A stretch of DNA of 16,935 nt from Wenzhouxiangella sp. (lineage in GTDB: Bacteria; Pseudomonadota; Gammaproteobacteria; Xanthomonadales; Wenzhouxiangellaceae). Shown piece after piece: positions 1 through 8,195 of the stretch. The number at the start of each line of letters is the position of its first letter. Positions within the stretch are counted from its first letter, which is position 1. Made by a program: the position numbers and the translations under genes. Where the stretch lies: contig JAASTB010000016.1 in NCBI GenBank assembly GCA_021767625.1, positions 1 through 16,935 on the forward strand, written 5' to 3'. A model generated the notes under the pieces. That model saw nothing but the letters and a program-made list of their open reading frames with translations. It did not search any database and was not told where the DNA came from.

Positions 1-18
1 GCCTGCAGCTGACCTTGC

Positions 19-1230
19 CTACTCGGCCTCCCGGCCGGCATAGAACGCCCGGGTCCGCTCGAACAGCGGACCGAGTCGCAGGATGAACCGCGACTCCCCG
101 ACGCGCTGCAGATCGAATGGATGGACTTCTCCTACCGGCAGCGCGCTCCAGTATTCGGGCACTTCCAGGTCGCTCAGATCGAGCGCGGGGAGATCGGAAT
201 CGATCGGCTCGAAAACCCCGGGCGCTTCCACGACGTAATCCACCGTCCGCGGCGCCTCGGCGGTCATCGCCTCGACGCGAACCGACAACGGGTGCGCCAG
301 CGCCCCGACCGTTGCACCCAGCAACAGGGCGACGACCGTTCTCTCCCTCACGGGCGCCGCGCGCGGAACAAGCGCGCCGGCCAGGAAAACCGCGCTGCCG
401 GCCAGTGCCAGCATCCCCCATGCGGGCGACCACAGCGGGCGAATCGGCGGCAGGACCATGAAGTGCAGCGCAGCCGCCACGGCGAGCAAGCCCATCAGCG
501 AGAGCATCAACACCAGCGACTTGAACTTGAACAGGTCGACCGGCGCATCGCCGGCGACCGCCTCGGGCCGATCCTCGGAAGGCGTGCCCATTCCCCAGCG
601 ACCGCGAAAACCCAGCGGCTGGTAGTCGACCTCGATGCCGCGCTGCTCCAGGTGACGAATCAGGGGATGCGACTCGGTCAGTTCGTGCAGTCGCTTGCCC
701 GGCCGAAAGGCGGTCAGCTCGGGCCGGTCGAGCGGATCGTCCACCGGATCCCACAGCAGCAGGGCCAGGTCGTGTTGTCCCTGCCCGCTCTCGAGCGTGA
801 GCGTGGTGTTGATCCAGCTCTGAACGTGCTGGGCCTTCGGTCCGGGCCGCTGGACGATCGCCTTGTCGATTGCCGACCAGGGCAACTGCCAGTCGTGGCG
901 CAGCCAGTTCCTCGGGCCATGGTGTTTGTGGGGCGAACACTGAATGCCGTTCGAATCGACCGTCAGCCAGGCCTCGCGCGCCAGCGACACGACCCGGCCG
1001 ATCAGCGCGACCAGCGCAACAATGCCCACCAGGGCGGCGCCCAGCGCCCAGGCTGGCTGCTCCTGCAGGTCTTCGAGGATCGTCTCGCCCAGGCTCTCCG
1101 AGCCGAGCAACCCGAGACCGATCAGCACGGCCAGCGAAACGAGGACGACCCAGAGGCCGCGCTTCATGTTGACCGGGCTGAGGCGATAGCGAAAGCGCGT
1201 GGGGAGCACCGGGTTCTGCGCGGAATTCAT
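19..1230 (-). CDS. Polytopic membrane protein of unknown function
   Basis: A 403-residue protein I do not recognise as a named family. Two hydrophobic helices lie near the N-terminus (about residues 24-41 and 55-75). A soluble region of roughly 160 residues follows, rich in Trp and beta-strand-like segments (LTVDSNGI, LPWSAIDKAIV, TTLTLESG), which could be a bacterial PH-like domain. Three more helices follow (about 240-330), then a C-terminal soluble tail ending in GREAE. The start was chosen at the ATG that overlaps the upstream gene's stop as ATGA (1227-1230). The open frame continues upstream of it, but only as the shadow of the TraB-like gene. Overlap and shared strand imply translational coupling with that gene. 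The PH-like reading is weak; membrane location is well supported by the helices. Confidence 0.8.
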   Translation of the reverse strand: MNSAQNPVLPTRFRYRLSPVNMKRGLWVVLVSLAVLIGLGLLGSESLGETILEDLQEQPAWALGAALVGIVALVALIGRVVSLAREAWLTVDSNGIQCSPHKHHGPRNWLRHDWQLPWSAIDKAIVQRPGPKAQHVQSWINTTLTLESGQGQHDLALLLWDPVDDPLDRPELTAFRPGKRLHELTESHPLIRHLEQRGIEVDYQPLGFRGRWGMGTPSEDRPEAVAGDAPVDLFKFKSLVLMLSLMGLLAVAAALHFMVLPPIRPLWSPAWGMLALAGSAVFLAGALVPRAAPVRERTVVALLLGATVGALAHPLSVRVEAMTAEAPRTVDYVVEAPGVFEPIDSDLPALDLSDLEVPEYWSALPVGEVHPFDLQRVGESRFILRLGPLFERTRAFYAGREAE

Positions 1231-2096
1231 TCGCCTCTCAGGTCCCACGCGTCGAGCCATTCGACGACCTCCAGCTCGAAGCCGAGCTCGCCGGTCAGGC
1301 GTCGGTGGAAATCGGGCAGGTGCCCGGCTCCGTAGAACAGGGCAAGATTGCGAGCGCCGTTGTCGAGCTCGCGCTCTAGCACCGACAGCGCCTTGCGGTT
1401 GCGCTCGGTGATCAGCACCGAACCGTCCTCGCCGGCCAGCACTTCCAGCACGTGCGCCTGGTCGATCATCGACTCGGCCATCAGGCGCTTGAAGGCCAGC
1501 TGCCGGTCGCTGGCAAAGAGCACCTCGAGCATCTGCGCTTGCTGGGCGGCGGCGTCCTGTGAGAGCACCGAGGCGGCCCAAAGCTGCACGAAGGTGCCGG
1601 TCCAGGACTCGTCGCGATCGCGCATGCTGGCGCTGAATTCACCCGCCGTCATGTCAGCGTGGACGAAATTGTCGCGTTCGTAGTCGATCTCCTCGAGCTG
1701 GAAGGCCAGGCCCATCGCCTCCTTCATGCCGCCCTGCATCAGCCCGACCAGGTTCAACCCGACGCCGGCGGGGCGCCTCTCCCCGCCGTCCGGGTCGCCG
1801 ACGAGCTCGTAGAGCACCACGTCGTAGTCCTCGAAACGCGCATCCAGGTCCTGGAAATACTCACGGTCGGCCACGTGCACGGCACCGACGAGATCGAGGG
1901 TACGGCCGGCGCCGTCGCGATAGCGGGCCAGGCCAACCTGCAGGGCCTGAGGCTCGCCTTCGGCGTCCGTTTTCATGCGCATGAACGAGGGCGCCTCGGC
2001 GGCGACAGCCGGCATCGCCAGCACGACGCCCAACAGCAGCACCAGCCATGCTCGGCCCCAGCGCCCGTGAATGCTCGATTCAGTCCTTCCACTCAT
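1227..2096 (-). CDS. TIKI/TraB-family (GumN-like) secreted protein
   Basis: A 289-residue protein of the TraB/PrgY/TIKI superfamily, whose animal members are metalloproteases and whose bacterial members are mostly uncharacterised. An N-terminal hydrophobic stretch (residues 15-32, ending AVAA) looks like a signal peptide, so the protein probably acts in the envelope. The two family-defining GX2H motifs are present: GAVH at residues 71-74 and GAGH at 256-259. A conserved-type glutamate (YELVG, E97) and an ITERNR segment before the second motif complete the pattern. The ATG is preceded by a GGAG ribosome site about nine bases upstream. It is the first gene of a two-gene operon, overlapping the following membrane protein by four bases, with a promoter at 2146-2174. 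Family membership is well supported; substrate unknown. Confidence 0.88.
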   Translation of the reverse strand: MSGRTESSIHGRWGRAWLVLLLGVVLAMPAVAAEAPSFMRMKTDAEGEPQALQVGLARYRDGAGRTLDLVGAVHVADREYFQDLDARFEDYDVVLYELVGDPDGGERRPAGVGLNLVGLMQGGMKEAMGLAFQLEEIDYERDNFVHADMTAGEFSASMRDRDESWTGTFVQLWAASVLSQDAAAQQAQMLEVLFASDRQLAFKRLMAESMIDQAHVLEVLAGEDGSVLITERNRKALSVLERELDNGARNLALFYGAGHLPDFHRRLTGELGFELEVVEWLDAWDLRGE

Positions 2097-2145
2097 TCCG
2101 TTTGCTCCAATTCTGCCAACCGGGCCGTCCGCCCGCCTACCATCT

Positions 2146-2174
2146 TATCTAGTGACACCGGGGCGGGGTGACAA
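2146..2174 (-). promoter_or_regulatory. Sigma70-type promoter for the TraB-like operon
   Basis: Read on the minus strand, TTGTCA (2174-2169), a 17-base spacer and TAGATA (2151-2146) closely match -35 and -10 consensus. This predicts transcription starting near 2139, with a leader of about 43 bases before the ATG at 2096. No comparably good promoter was found facing the divergent gene at 2280. Confidence 0.6.
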
Positions 2175-2279
2175 TTCAGCGACGGCATGAAGATGCGCCC
2201 GATTCCGTTTAGGGAGAATGGAGGATCGCCGCAATTTCGGCGCGCCAATCTCATTTGCCAGATACGACCCGGAGAACCC

Positions 2280-4451
2280 ATGCGACACCCGAAGTCACTC
2301 CACCGCCTGCGGATCGCGGGAATCGCTTTCCTGTTTCTTGTCGGCGCGGGCACGGCCTTCGGCCAGTCGGCCACCGTCGAAGGCACGATCACCGACAACG
2401 GCAGCGGCAATCCGATCGCCGGTGCCACTGTCGCGCTGTCCGATCCTGCCTACGGCGCCAACGTACCGTTCGCCACGGGAACGACCAACGCTTCCGGCCA
2501 ATACTCGATCTCTTTCTCGATGTCGGCGGGCGAGACCCGCGACATCGTCGTGGAAGCCGCCAGTCCCGATCACGCACCGGCCCGCCACGGCTTCACCGGG
2601 TCCCTGCCCTGCTACTTCAACTGCGGCCCGGGCGCTGAGATGAGCATCGGCGAAGGGGCCACCCTGACCGGCATCGATATCGCGCTCGATCCGGGCGGCA
2701 GGCTGGCCGGAAGCGTGACGGCGTCCGATTCCGGCTCCGGCCTGGAAAGTGCCAGAATCCGTGTCTTCGAAGGCAACTCCATGTACGAGTATTCGAGCCA
2801 TTTCGGCGCCCTTACGGCAGCCGACGGCAGCTACACGAGCTCGCTGGCGGTCGCACCGGGCGACTACCACATCATCGCCGAGCCCGATTTCGCCGACTAT
2901 CCAATGTACGCGGACAACTACGTGGCGGAAGCCTGGAACGACAGAACCTGCGAGCTGGCCCGTTGCCCCCTCGGAGATACCGACACGGTCAGCATTTCGG
3001 CCGGCTCGACAACTTCAAGCATCGACTTTGCCCTGGCGCCCGGTGCCGCGATCAGCGGCGACCTCAACCCCCCGGGGATCGAAAAGCTCATCTACCTCTA
3101 TAACGGTGCCGGCCAGAACATCACCTACAACTGGATCCGTAGCGACCAGCTCCCGGCAACGGCCTGGGGATTCAATGGACTTCGCGGCGGCAGCTACTAC
3201 ATCCAGCTCGGTCCCCTGGACCGCAATCCTTACCTGCGCCAGCTGCACAACGGACTGCACTGTCCCTGGGGTGGCTGCGAGCGCGCGCGTGGCACACCTC
3301 TGACCGTGCCCGCCGGTGCGAGCCTGTCCCTGCCCACCACCACGCTCAGCCAGGGCGGGCAAGTCGACGGGGTGATCATCGACGCCGACACCAACGGCAT
3401 TCCGGCGGGATCACCGACGGATGCCGACCTGGGATCCTACGACATCATCGACGCCAGCGGCACCGTCGTGGGCGGCGGTGATATCTCCACGGACGCCACC
3501 GGCGCGATCTCGCTGGAAGCCTCGGCCGCAGTCCCGCCGGGCAGCTACTATGTGCGCACCTACTCGGAATTCTTCGGTGACTCGATCGGACACGTCGACA
3601 TCGGTTCCGACGAGGCCCTCGACAGCTACATGGACGGTATTTATCCCGACGAGCCCTGCGCCGGCATCGACTGCAACCTGGCGTCGGCCACGACCGTGTC
3701 GGTCACCGCCGGGGCAACCAGTTCAGTCATCATGGAGATCACCACCGGCAGCCAGATCGACGGCACCGTCGTGGATGCCGGCACGAACAACCCCATTGCA
3801 GAGACTATCGTTCGCGTCGTCGATGCCTCGGGTGAAACGCTGTCCGTCACGATGACCGACGCCAACGGCGACTTCCGCTTCGGCGCCCTGCCGGCCGGCG
3901 ACTACTACGTGCGCACCAGCATGAGCTCGTCCGTGGGTCCCGGTCACTACGGCGTCCAGTTCGAGTACTTCGACAAGGTGCACGGCGCCTCGGGCAACTG
4001 CTCCGAAGCGCTCTGCGATCCGAACACGGGCACCATGATCACGCTCGACGGCAGCACCGATCAGGCCCTTGGCAACCTCGAAGTCACTTCCGGCCCGGTC
4101 ATTTCCGGCCAGATCCTCGAAGTGCCCAGCGGCTACCCCATCCCGCGCGGCAAGGTCGAGGTCTATACCGACACCGGCGATTTCGTGGGCAGCTACAAGC
4201 TCGACTACTTCAATGCCCGCTACCAGACGACGGCGCTGCCGCCGGGCACCTACACCCTGGTGCCGGACGTCTCTCCGGCTTACAGTAGCGTGACCACGAC
4301 GGGCGGCAACATGCCGACGAGCCGCGGTGTACCCGGGCCGGACGACGGCTTCCAGGTCACCATCGGCACCGAGAGCGTCGAAGCCGACCTGCAGGTCGTC
4401 GACCGCGCCATCGACCGCCTGTTCAACGACAATTTCTCCGGCACGGACTGA
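2280..4451 (+). CDS. Secreted repeat protein with carboxypeptidase-regulatory-like domains
   Basis: A 723-residue exported protein. A signal peptide covers about residues 1-28 (basic start, hydrophobic core, then TAFG before QSATV). The mature part is a chain of Ig-like carboxypeptidase-regulatory-like units with patterns such as EGTITDNGSGNPIAGATV, DGTVVDAGTNNPIAETIV and LPAGDYYVRT. Each unit ends near a spaced cysteine pair: 111/115, 224/229, 328/333, 460/465 and 574/579. This gives a period of 104-132 residues. The C-terminus reads LFNDNFSGTD, resembling the end of the beta-helix protein at 9974. The start was moved 31 codons inside the open frame to an ATG with GGAG five bases upstream, directly before the signal peptide. 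No catalytic domain is visible; likely a surface or secreted adhesive or structural protein. Confidence 0.85.
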   Translation: MRHPKSLHRLRIAGIAFLFLVGAGTAFGQSATVEGTITDNGSGNPIAGATVALSDPAYGANVPFATGTTNASGQYSISFSMSAGETRDIVVEAASPDHAPARHGFTGSLPCYFNCGPGAEMSIGEGATLTGIDIALDPGGRLAGSVTASDSGSGLESARIRVFEGNSMYEYSSHFGALTAADGSYTSSLAVAPGDYHIIAEPDFADYPMYADNYVAEAWNDRTCELARCPLGDTDTVSISAGSTTSSIDFALAPGAAISGDLNPPGIEKLIYLYNGAGQNITYNWIRSDQLPATAWGFNGLRGGSYYIQLGPLDRNPYLRQLHNGLHCPWGGCERARGTPLTVPAGASLSLPTTTLSQGGQVDGVIIDADTNGIPAGSPTDADLGSYDIIDASGTVVGGGDISTDATGAISLEASAAVPPGSYYVRTYSEFFGDSIGHVDIGSDEALDSYMDGIYPDEPCAGIDCNLASATTVSVTAGATSSVIMEITTGSQIDGTVVDAGTNNPIAETIVRVVDASGETLSVTMTDANGDFRFGALPAGDYYVRTSMSSSVGPGHYGVQFEYFDKVHGASGNCSEALCDPNTGTMITLDGSTDQALGNLEVTSGPVISGQILEVPSGYPIPRGKVEVYTDTGDFVGSYKLDYFNARYQTTALPPGTYTLVPDVSPAYSSVTTTGGNMPTSRGVPGPDDGFQVTIGTESVEADLQVVDRAIDRLFNDNFSGTD

Positions 4452-4477
4452 CCGTGCCGGATCCCGAGGAGAGCAAG

Positions 4478-5104
4478 GTGTCTAGCGAACTGGTCTTCTA
4501 CACCAACCCGATGTCGCGAGGCGGCATCGCCCACTGGATGCTCGAGGAAGTCGGGCAGCCTTATGAGCTGAAAGTCGTCGACTACGGCGCGCCCATGAAA
4601 TCCGACGACTACCTGGCCGTCAACCCGATGGGCAAGGTGCCGGCCATCGTCCATGGCGGCAAGGTGGTCACGGAAGTGGCCGCCATCTGCGCCTACCTCG
4701 CCGATGCCTTCCCGGAGGCCGGCCTGGCGCCGGACCCGAAAGACCGCGCCGACTACTACCGCTGGCTGTTCTTCGCCGCCGGCCCGGTGGAGGCGGCGAT
4801 CAGCACGCGCGCCTGCGGCTTCGAGCCCACCGAGGAGAACCAGCGGACGCTGGGCTTCGGCACCCTCGAAACCACCCTGGACACCCTGGCCGGCGCCGTG
4901 CGCGACCGCCGCTACATCGCCGGCGATCGCTTCAGCGCCGCCGATGTCTACGTCGGCTCGCACATCGGCTGGGGCATGCAGTTCGGCACGATGGATGAGC
5001 GGCCCGAATTCGTGGCCTACTGGAACGGCCTCAAGGACCGCCCCGCCCGCCTCACCGCGGATCGATTCATGCAGGAAGCCATGGCAAAGGCTTCACGCGG
5101 GTGA
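4478..5104 (+). CDS. Glutathione S-transferase family protein
   Basis: A 208-residue cytosolic protein with the two-domain GST layout. The thioredoxin-like N-terminal half starts VFYTNPMSRGG, where Ser13 is the likely glutathione-activating residue. It carries the cis-proline motif NPMGKVPAIV (Pro55) and the glutathione-binding turn TEVAAICAYLAD (Glu66; the residue after it is usually Ser and is Val here). The helical C-terminal half contains DRFSAADVYVG, the usual folding motif. I chose a GTG start because GAGGAG lies six bases before it. An alternative GTG eight codons upstream has no clear ribosome site. The gene follows the secreted protein by 26 bases and may be cotranscribed. It probably conjugates or reduces electrophiles; the substrate cannot be read from sequence. 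Confidence 0.9.
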   Translation: MSSELVFYTNPMSRGGIAHWMLEEVGQPYELKVVDYGAPMKSDDYLAVNPMGKVPAIVHGGKVVTEVAAICAYLADAFPEAGLAPDPKDRADYYRWLFFAAGPVEAAISTRACGFEPTEENQRTLGFGTLETTLDTLAGAVRDRRYIAGDRFSAADVYVGSHIGWGMQFGTMDERPEFVAYWNGLKDRPARLTADRFMQEAMAKASRG

Positions 5105-5113
5105 CAAATGTCA
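5102..5113. promoter_or_regulatory. Candidate operator: TGACA-AA-TGTCA dyad
   Basis: A perfect inverted repeat of five-base arms around an AA centre. It overlaps the stop codon of the glutathione S-transferase gene and is the best dyad in the gap before the ABC exporter/two-component operon. It is the kind of short dyad a LuxR-type response regulator dimer could bind, so self-regulation by the regulator encoded at 9307 is an attractive inference. No convincing -10/-35 pair could be placed next to it. Confidence 0.4.
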
Positions 5114-5166
5114 TGAGAGATTCCTGAGGCGCATCACTGGGACGAAGCGGCTGGCTTGCCCAGACT

Positions 5167-5189
5167 GTTCCCGACACTTGATCGGGAGC
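5167..5189 (+). promoter_or_regulatory. Hairpin covering the ribosome site of the ABC ATPase
   Basis: TCCCGA (5169-5174) pairs perfectly with TCGGGA (5182-5187) across a seven-base loop. A T-G and a G-C pair extend the stem outward. The 3' arm contains the GGGAG Shine-Dalgarno (5184-5188) of the ATPase gene starting at 5197. If it forms in the mRNA, it would hide the ribosome site. A weaker CTGGG/CCCAG pairing (5137-5141 with 5159-5163) precedes it. Confidence 0.4.
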
Positions 5190-5196
5190 AAACCAC

Positions 5197-6104
<908 letters not shown>

Positions 6105-6108
<4 letters not shown>

Positions 6109-6839
6109 ACGCCGCCAATCCGTCCATCCAGCTCATCCGCGCGCAGTGGCTCAACCTGCTGCGCACGCCGGCCTACACCCTGCCCACGCTGCTCTTCCCG
6201 GTGATGTTCTACGTCTTTTTCGGGCTGCTCATGCTGCGCGGCCAGTCACTGTGGCTGCTGTGCACCTTCGCCACCTTCGGCGTCATGGGTGCGGCCCTGT
6301 TTTCCTTCGGCGTGAGCATCGCCACCGAGCGCGCCCAGGGCTGGCTATTGCTCCTGCGGGCCTCCCCGGCCCCGGTGTCGGCCGTCATCGCCGGCAAGGC
6401 CTTCGGCGCGCTGCTGTTCGCGATCGTCATCGTGGTGATGATGGCCGCGCTTGCCGCCGCCTTCGGCGAGGTTCGTCTCGAGACGAAGCAATGGCTCGGG
6501 CTGGCCGGCGTTCTCACCGTCGGTGCACTGCCCTTCTGCCTGATGGGCCTGGCCCTCGGGCTGTGGCTGAGCCCCAATGCCGCGCCCGCCGTGCTCAATC
6601 TCGTCTACCTGCCGATGGGTTTCCTGTCAGGCCTGTGGATACCGTCGACGATGTTTCCGGGCTGGCTGCAGACGGTGGCCGAATGGCTGCCGCCCTACCA
6701 CCTGGCCGCGCTGGCGCTCGACATCACCGGCGCAAAGACCGCCGACTGGGGCCATTCCCTGGCCGTGCTGGGCGCCTTCGGCCTGGTCTTCGCCGTGATG
6801 ACCGCGCTGGGCTGGCGCCGTCTCGCTGGCGTTTCCTGA
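6105..6839 (+). CDS. ABC-2 type exporter permease subunit
   Basis: A 244-residue inner-membrane protein with six predicted helices (about 22-40, 52-72, 95-125, 133-158, 166-188 and 217-238). It has the ABC-2 permease pattern: a cytoplasmic start (LIRAQWLNLLRTPAYTLP), a coupling segment ERAQGWLLLLRASP, and the conserved LVYLPMGFLSGLWIP followed by LPPYHLA in the last third. The start is the ATG overlapping the ATPase stop, with AGGAG four bases upstream. It forms the membrane channel with the preceding ATPase, presumably as a dimer. The open frame extends upstream through the ATPase gene only as a shadow. Substrate unknown. Confidence 0.93.
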
Positions 6840-6854
6840 CAGGAGTCCACGACC

Positions 6855-8138
6855 ATGAAGAGCCTCTACGGAATCATCGCCATCGTGCTTGCTGCCATTG
6901 TCACCCTGCTGCTCCTGCCGGGGCCGGTCGACGGCAATCGGGGCATGACGGCCATCACCGATGTGCGCGTGTTCGACGGCGAGCGAATGATCGGCCAAGC
7001 CACGCTGCTCATCAGCGATGGGCGAATCGCCGACATCGGCCCGCAGGTGACCGTCCCCGAGGACGCGAGGGTCATCGAAGGCCGGGGCCGGACCGTGCTT
7101 CCGGGACTGATCGACGCTCACGTCCACGCCTACGGCAATGCCCGCGGCGACGCCCTGCGCATGGGTGTGACGACCATGCTCGACATGTTCCGCGCACCCA
7201 CCGACCAGCCCTTGATCATCAATCAGCGCGAGTCGCCGCAGCCCACCGACCAGGCCGACCTGTTCTCGGCCGGCTACCTGGCTACCGCCGAGGGCGGCCA
7301 CGGCACGCAGTACGGATTGCCCGTGCCCATCCCCGAGTCGCCCGAGACGGCCGAAGCGTGGGTCGAGCAACGCCTGGAAGAAGGCTCGGACTACATCAAG
7401 ATCATCATCGAGGACGGCGCCGGCTGGGGACGGCCCCTGCCGACGCTCGACCGGCCCATGGTCGAGGCCCTGGTCGAGGCCGCCCACGCCAAGGACGTGC
7501 TGGCCGTCGCCCACGTGTCGACGCAGTCAGCCGCGAAGTTGGCCGTCCAGGCCGGCGTCGACGGCCTGGTTCACCTGTTCGCCGACCAGCCCGTCGACGA
7601 GGAATTCATCGAAATGGCGCGCAAGGCCGGCATCTGGATCGTACCCACCACGCCGGTGCTGGCCGCGAGCCACGGCCAGTCCGTGCCCGACTGGCTCACC
7701 GCAGGCGACCACGCCGAGGGTCGGATCTCGCAGCAGCAGCAGACCATGCTGGCGCAGTCCTTTCCCGGTTCCGGGATGCGCAGCGCGCGCTGGCCGGTGG
7801 TCTTCGAGAACATCCGAAAGCTGCACGAAGCCGGCGTGCCCCTGCTGGCCGGCAGCGACGCCGGCAACCCGGGCACCGCCCACGGGCCGAGCCTGCACCA
7901 CGAACTGGCGCTGCTGGTCGAGGCGGGGCTGACGCCCGCCGAGGCGCTGCGCTCGGCAACCAGCATGCCCGCAAGCCATTTCGACCTGAACGGGCGTGGC
8001 TGCCTGCAACCCGGCTGCCGCGCCGACCTGGTCGTCGTCGACGGCAACCCGCTCGAGGACATCCGGCACACCGTGCGCATCGATGCGGTCTGGAAGAACG
8101 GCTTTCCGCCGGGAGAATCACGAGGATCGGGGGAATAG
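6855..8138 (+). CDS. Membrane-anchored amidohydrolase (imidazolonepropionase-like)
   Basis: A 427-residue amidohydrolase-superfamily metal enzyme. Residues 5-22 form a hydrophobic signal or anchor, so the catalytic domain is probably periplasmic. Metal-site residues are all present: His89 and His91 (DAHVHAYG), Lys182 (DYIKIII, probable carbamylated lysine), His220 (VAHVS), His240 (LVHLF) and Asp335 (AGSDAG). The small N- and C-terminal beta domain (DVRVFDGERM and ADLVVVDGNPL) is typical of the family. Relatives hydrolyse cyclic amides, prolyl dipeptides or similar bonds. The start has AGGAG nine bases upstream, 15 bases after the permease. Its place between an exporter and that exporter's regulators suggests it processes or detoxifies the same compound; that is inference. 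Confidence 0.9.
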   Translation: MKSLYGIIAIVLAAIVTLLLLPGPVDGNRGMTAITDVRVFDGERMIGQATLLISDGRIADIGPQVTVPEDARVIEGRGRTVLPGLIDAHVHAYGNARGDALRMGVTTMLDMFRAPTDQPLIINQRESPQPTDQADLFSAGYLATAEGGHGTQYGLPVPIPESPETAEAWVEQRLEEGSDYIKIIIEDGAGWGRPLPTLDRPMVEALVEAAHAKDVLAVAHVSTQSAAKLAVQAGVDGLVHLFADQPVDEEFIEMARKAGIWIVPTTPVLAASHGQSVPDWLTAGDHAEGRISQQQQTMLAQSFPGSGMRSARWPVVFENIRKLHEAGVPLLAGSDAGNPGTAHGPSLHHELALLVEAGLTPAEALRSATSMPASHFDLNGRGCLQPGCRADLVVVDGNPLEDIRHTVRIDAVWKNGFPPGESRGSGE

Positions 8139-8144
8139 CCCGCG

Positions 8145-8195
8145 ATGGCACTACAATTCAGGCATGCCCGGGCCGGCCGGGCTTCGACGAAATAA
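8145..8195 (+). CDS. Possible 16-codon leader peptide before the sensor kinase
   Basis: A short frame MALQFRHARAGRASTK begins seven bases after the amidohydrolase stop, with GGGGGA (8130-8135) upstream. It ends in TAA overlapping the kinase ATG as TAATG. The kinase itself has no convincing ribosome site, so ribosomes finishing this frame could restart on the kinase. This is structural reasoning only; a frame this short can arise by chance. Confidence 0.25.
   Translation: MALQFRHARAGRASTK
8166..8182 (+). other. GC-rich hairpin upstream of the sensor kinase
   Basis: GCCCGG and CCGGGC pair perfectly across a five-base loop, 12 bases before the kinase ATG. There is no T-run, so it is not a classical terminator. 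It could limit access to the kinase start and lower kinase production relative to the upstream genes. Confidence 0.35.

Noticed and set aside
2175..2279. Promoter for the secreted repeat protein
   Set aside because: Only poor matches such as TTTCGG with CAGATA, which would place the start site on the ribosome site.
5137..5163. CTGGG/CCCAG pairing as a terminator after the glutathione S-transferase gene
   Set aside because: The loop is 17 bases and there is no T-run; at most it is part of a leader structure.
6146..8194. N-terminal extension of the sensor kinase frame through the permease and amidohydrolase
   Set aside because: The same frame is open by GC bias, but the permease and amidohydrolase are read in another frame with intact motifs. 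The kinase starts at 8195 or 8201.
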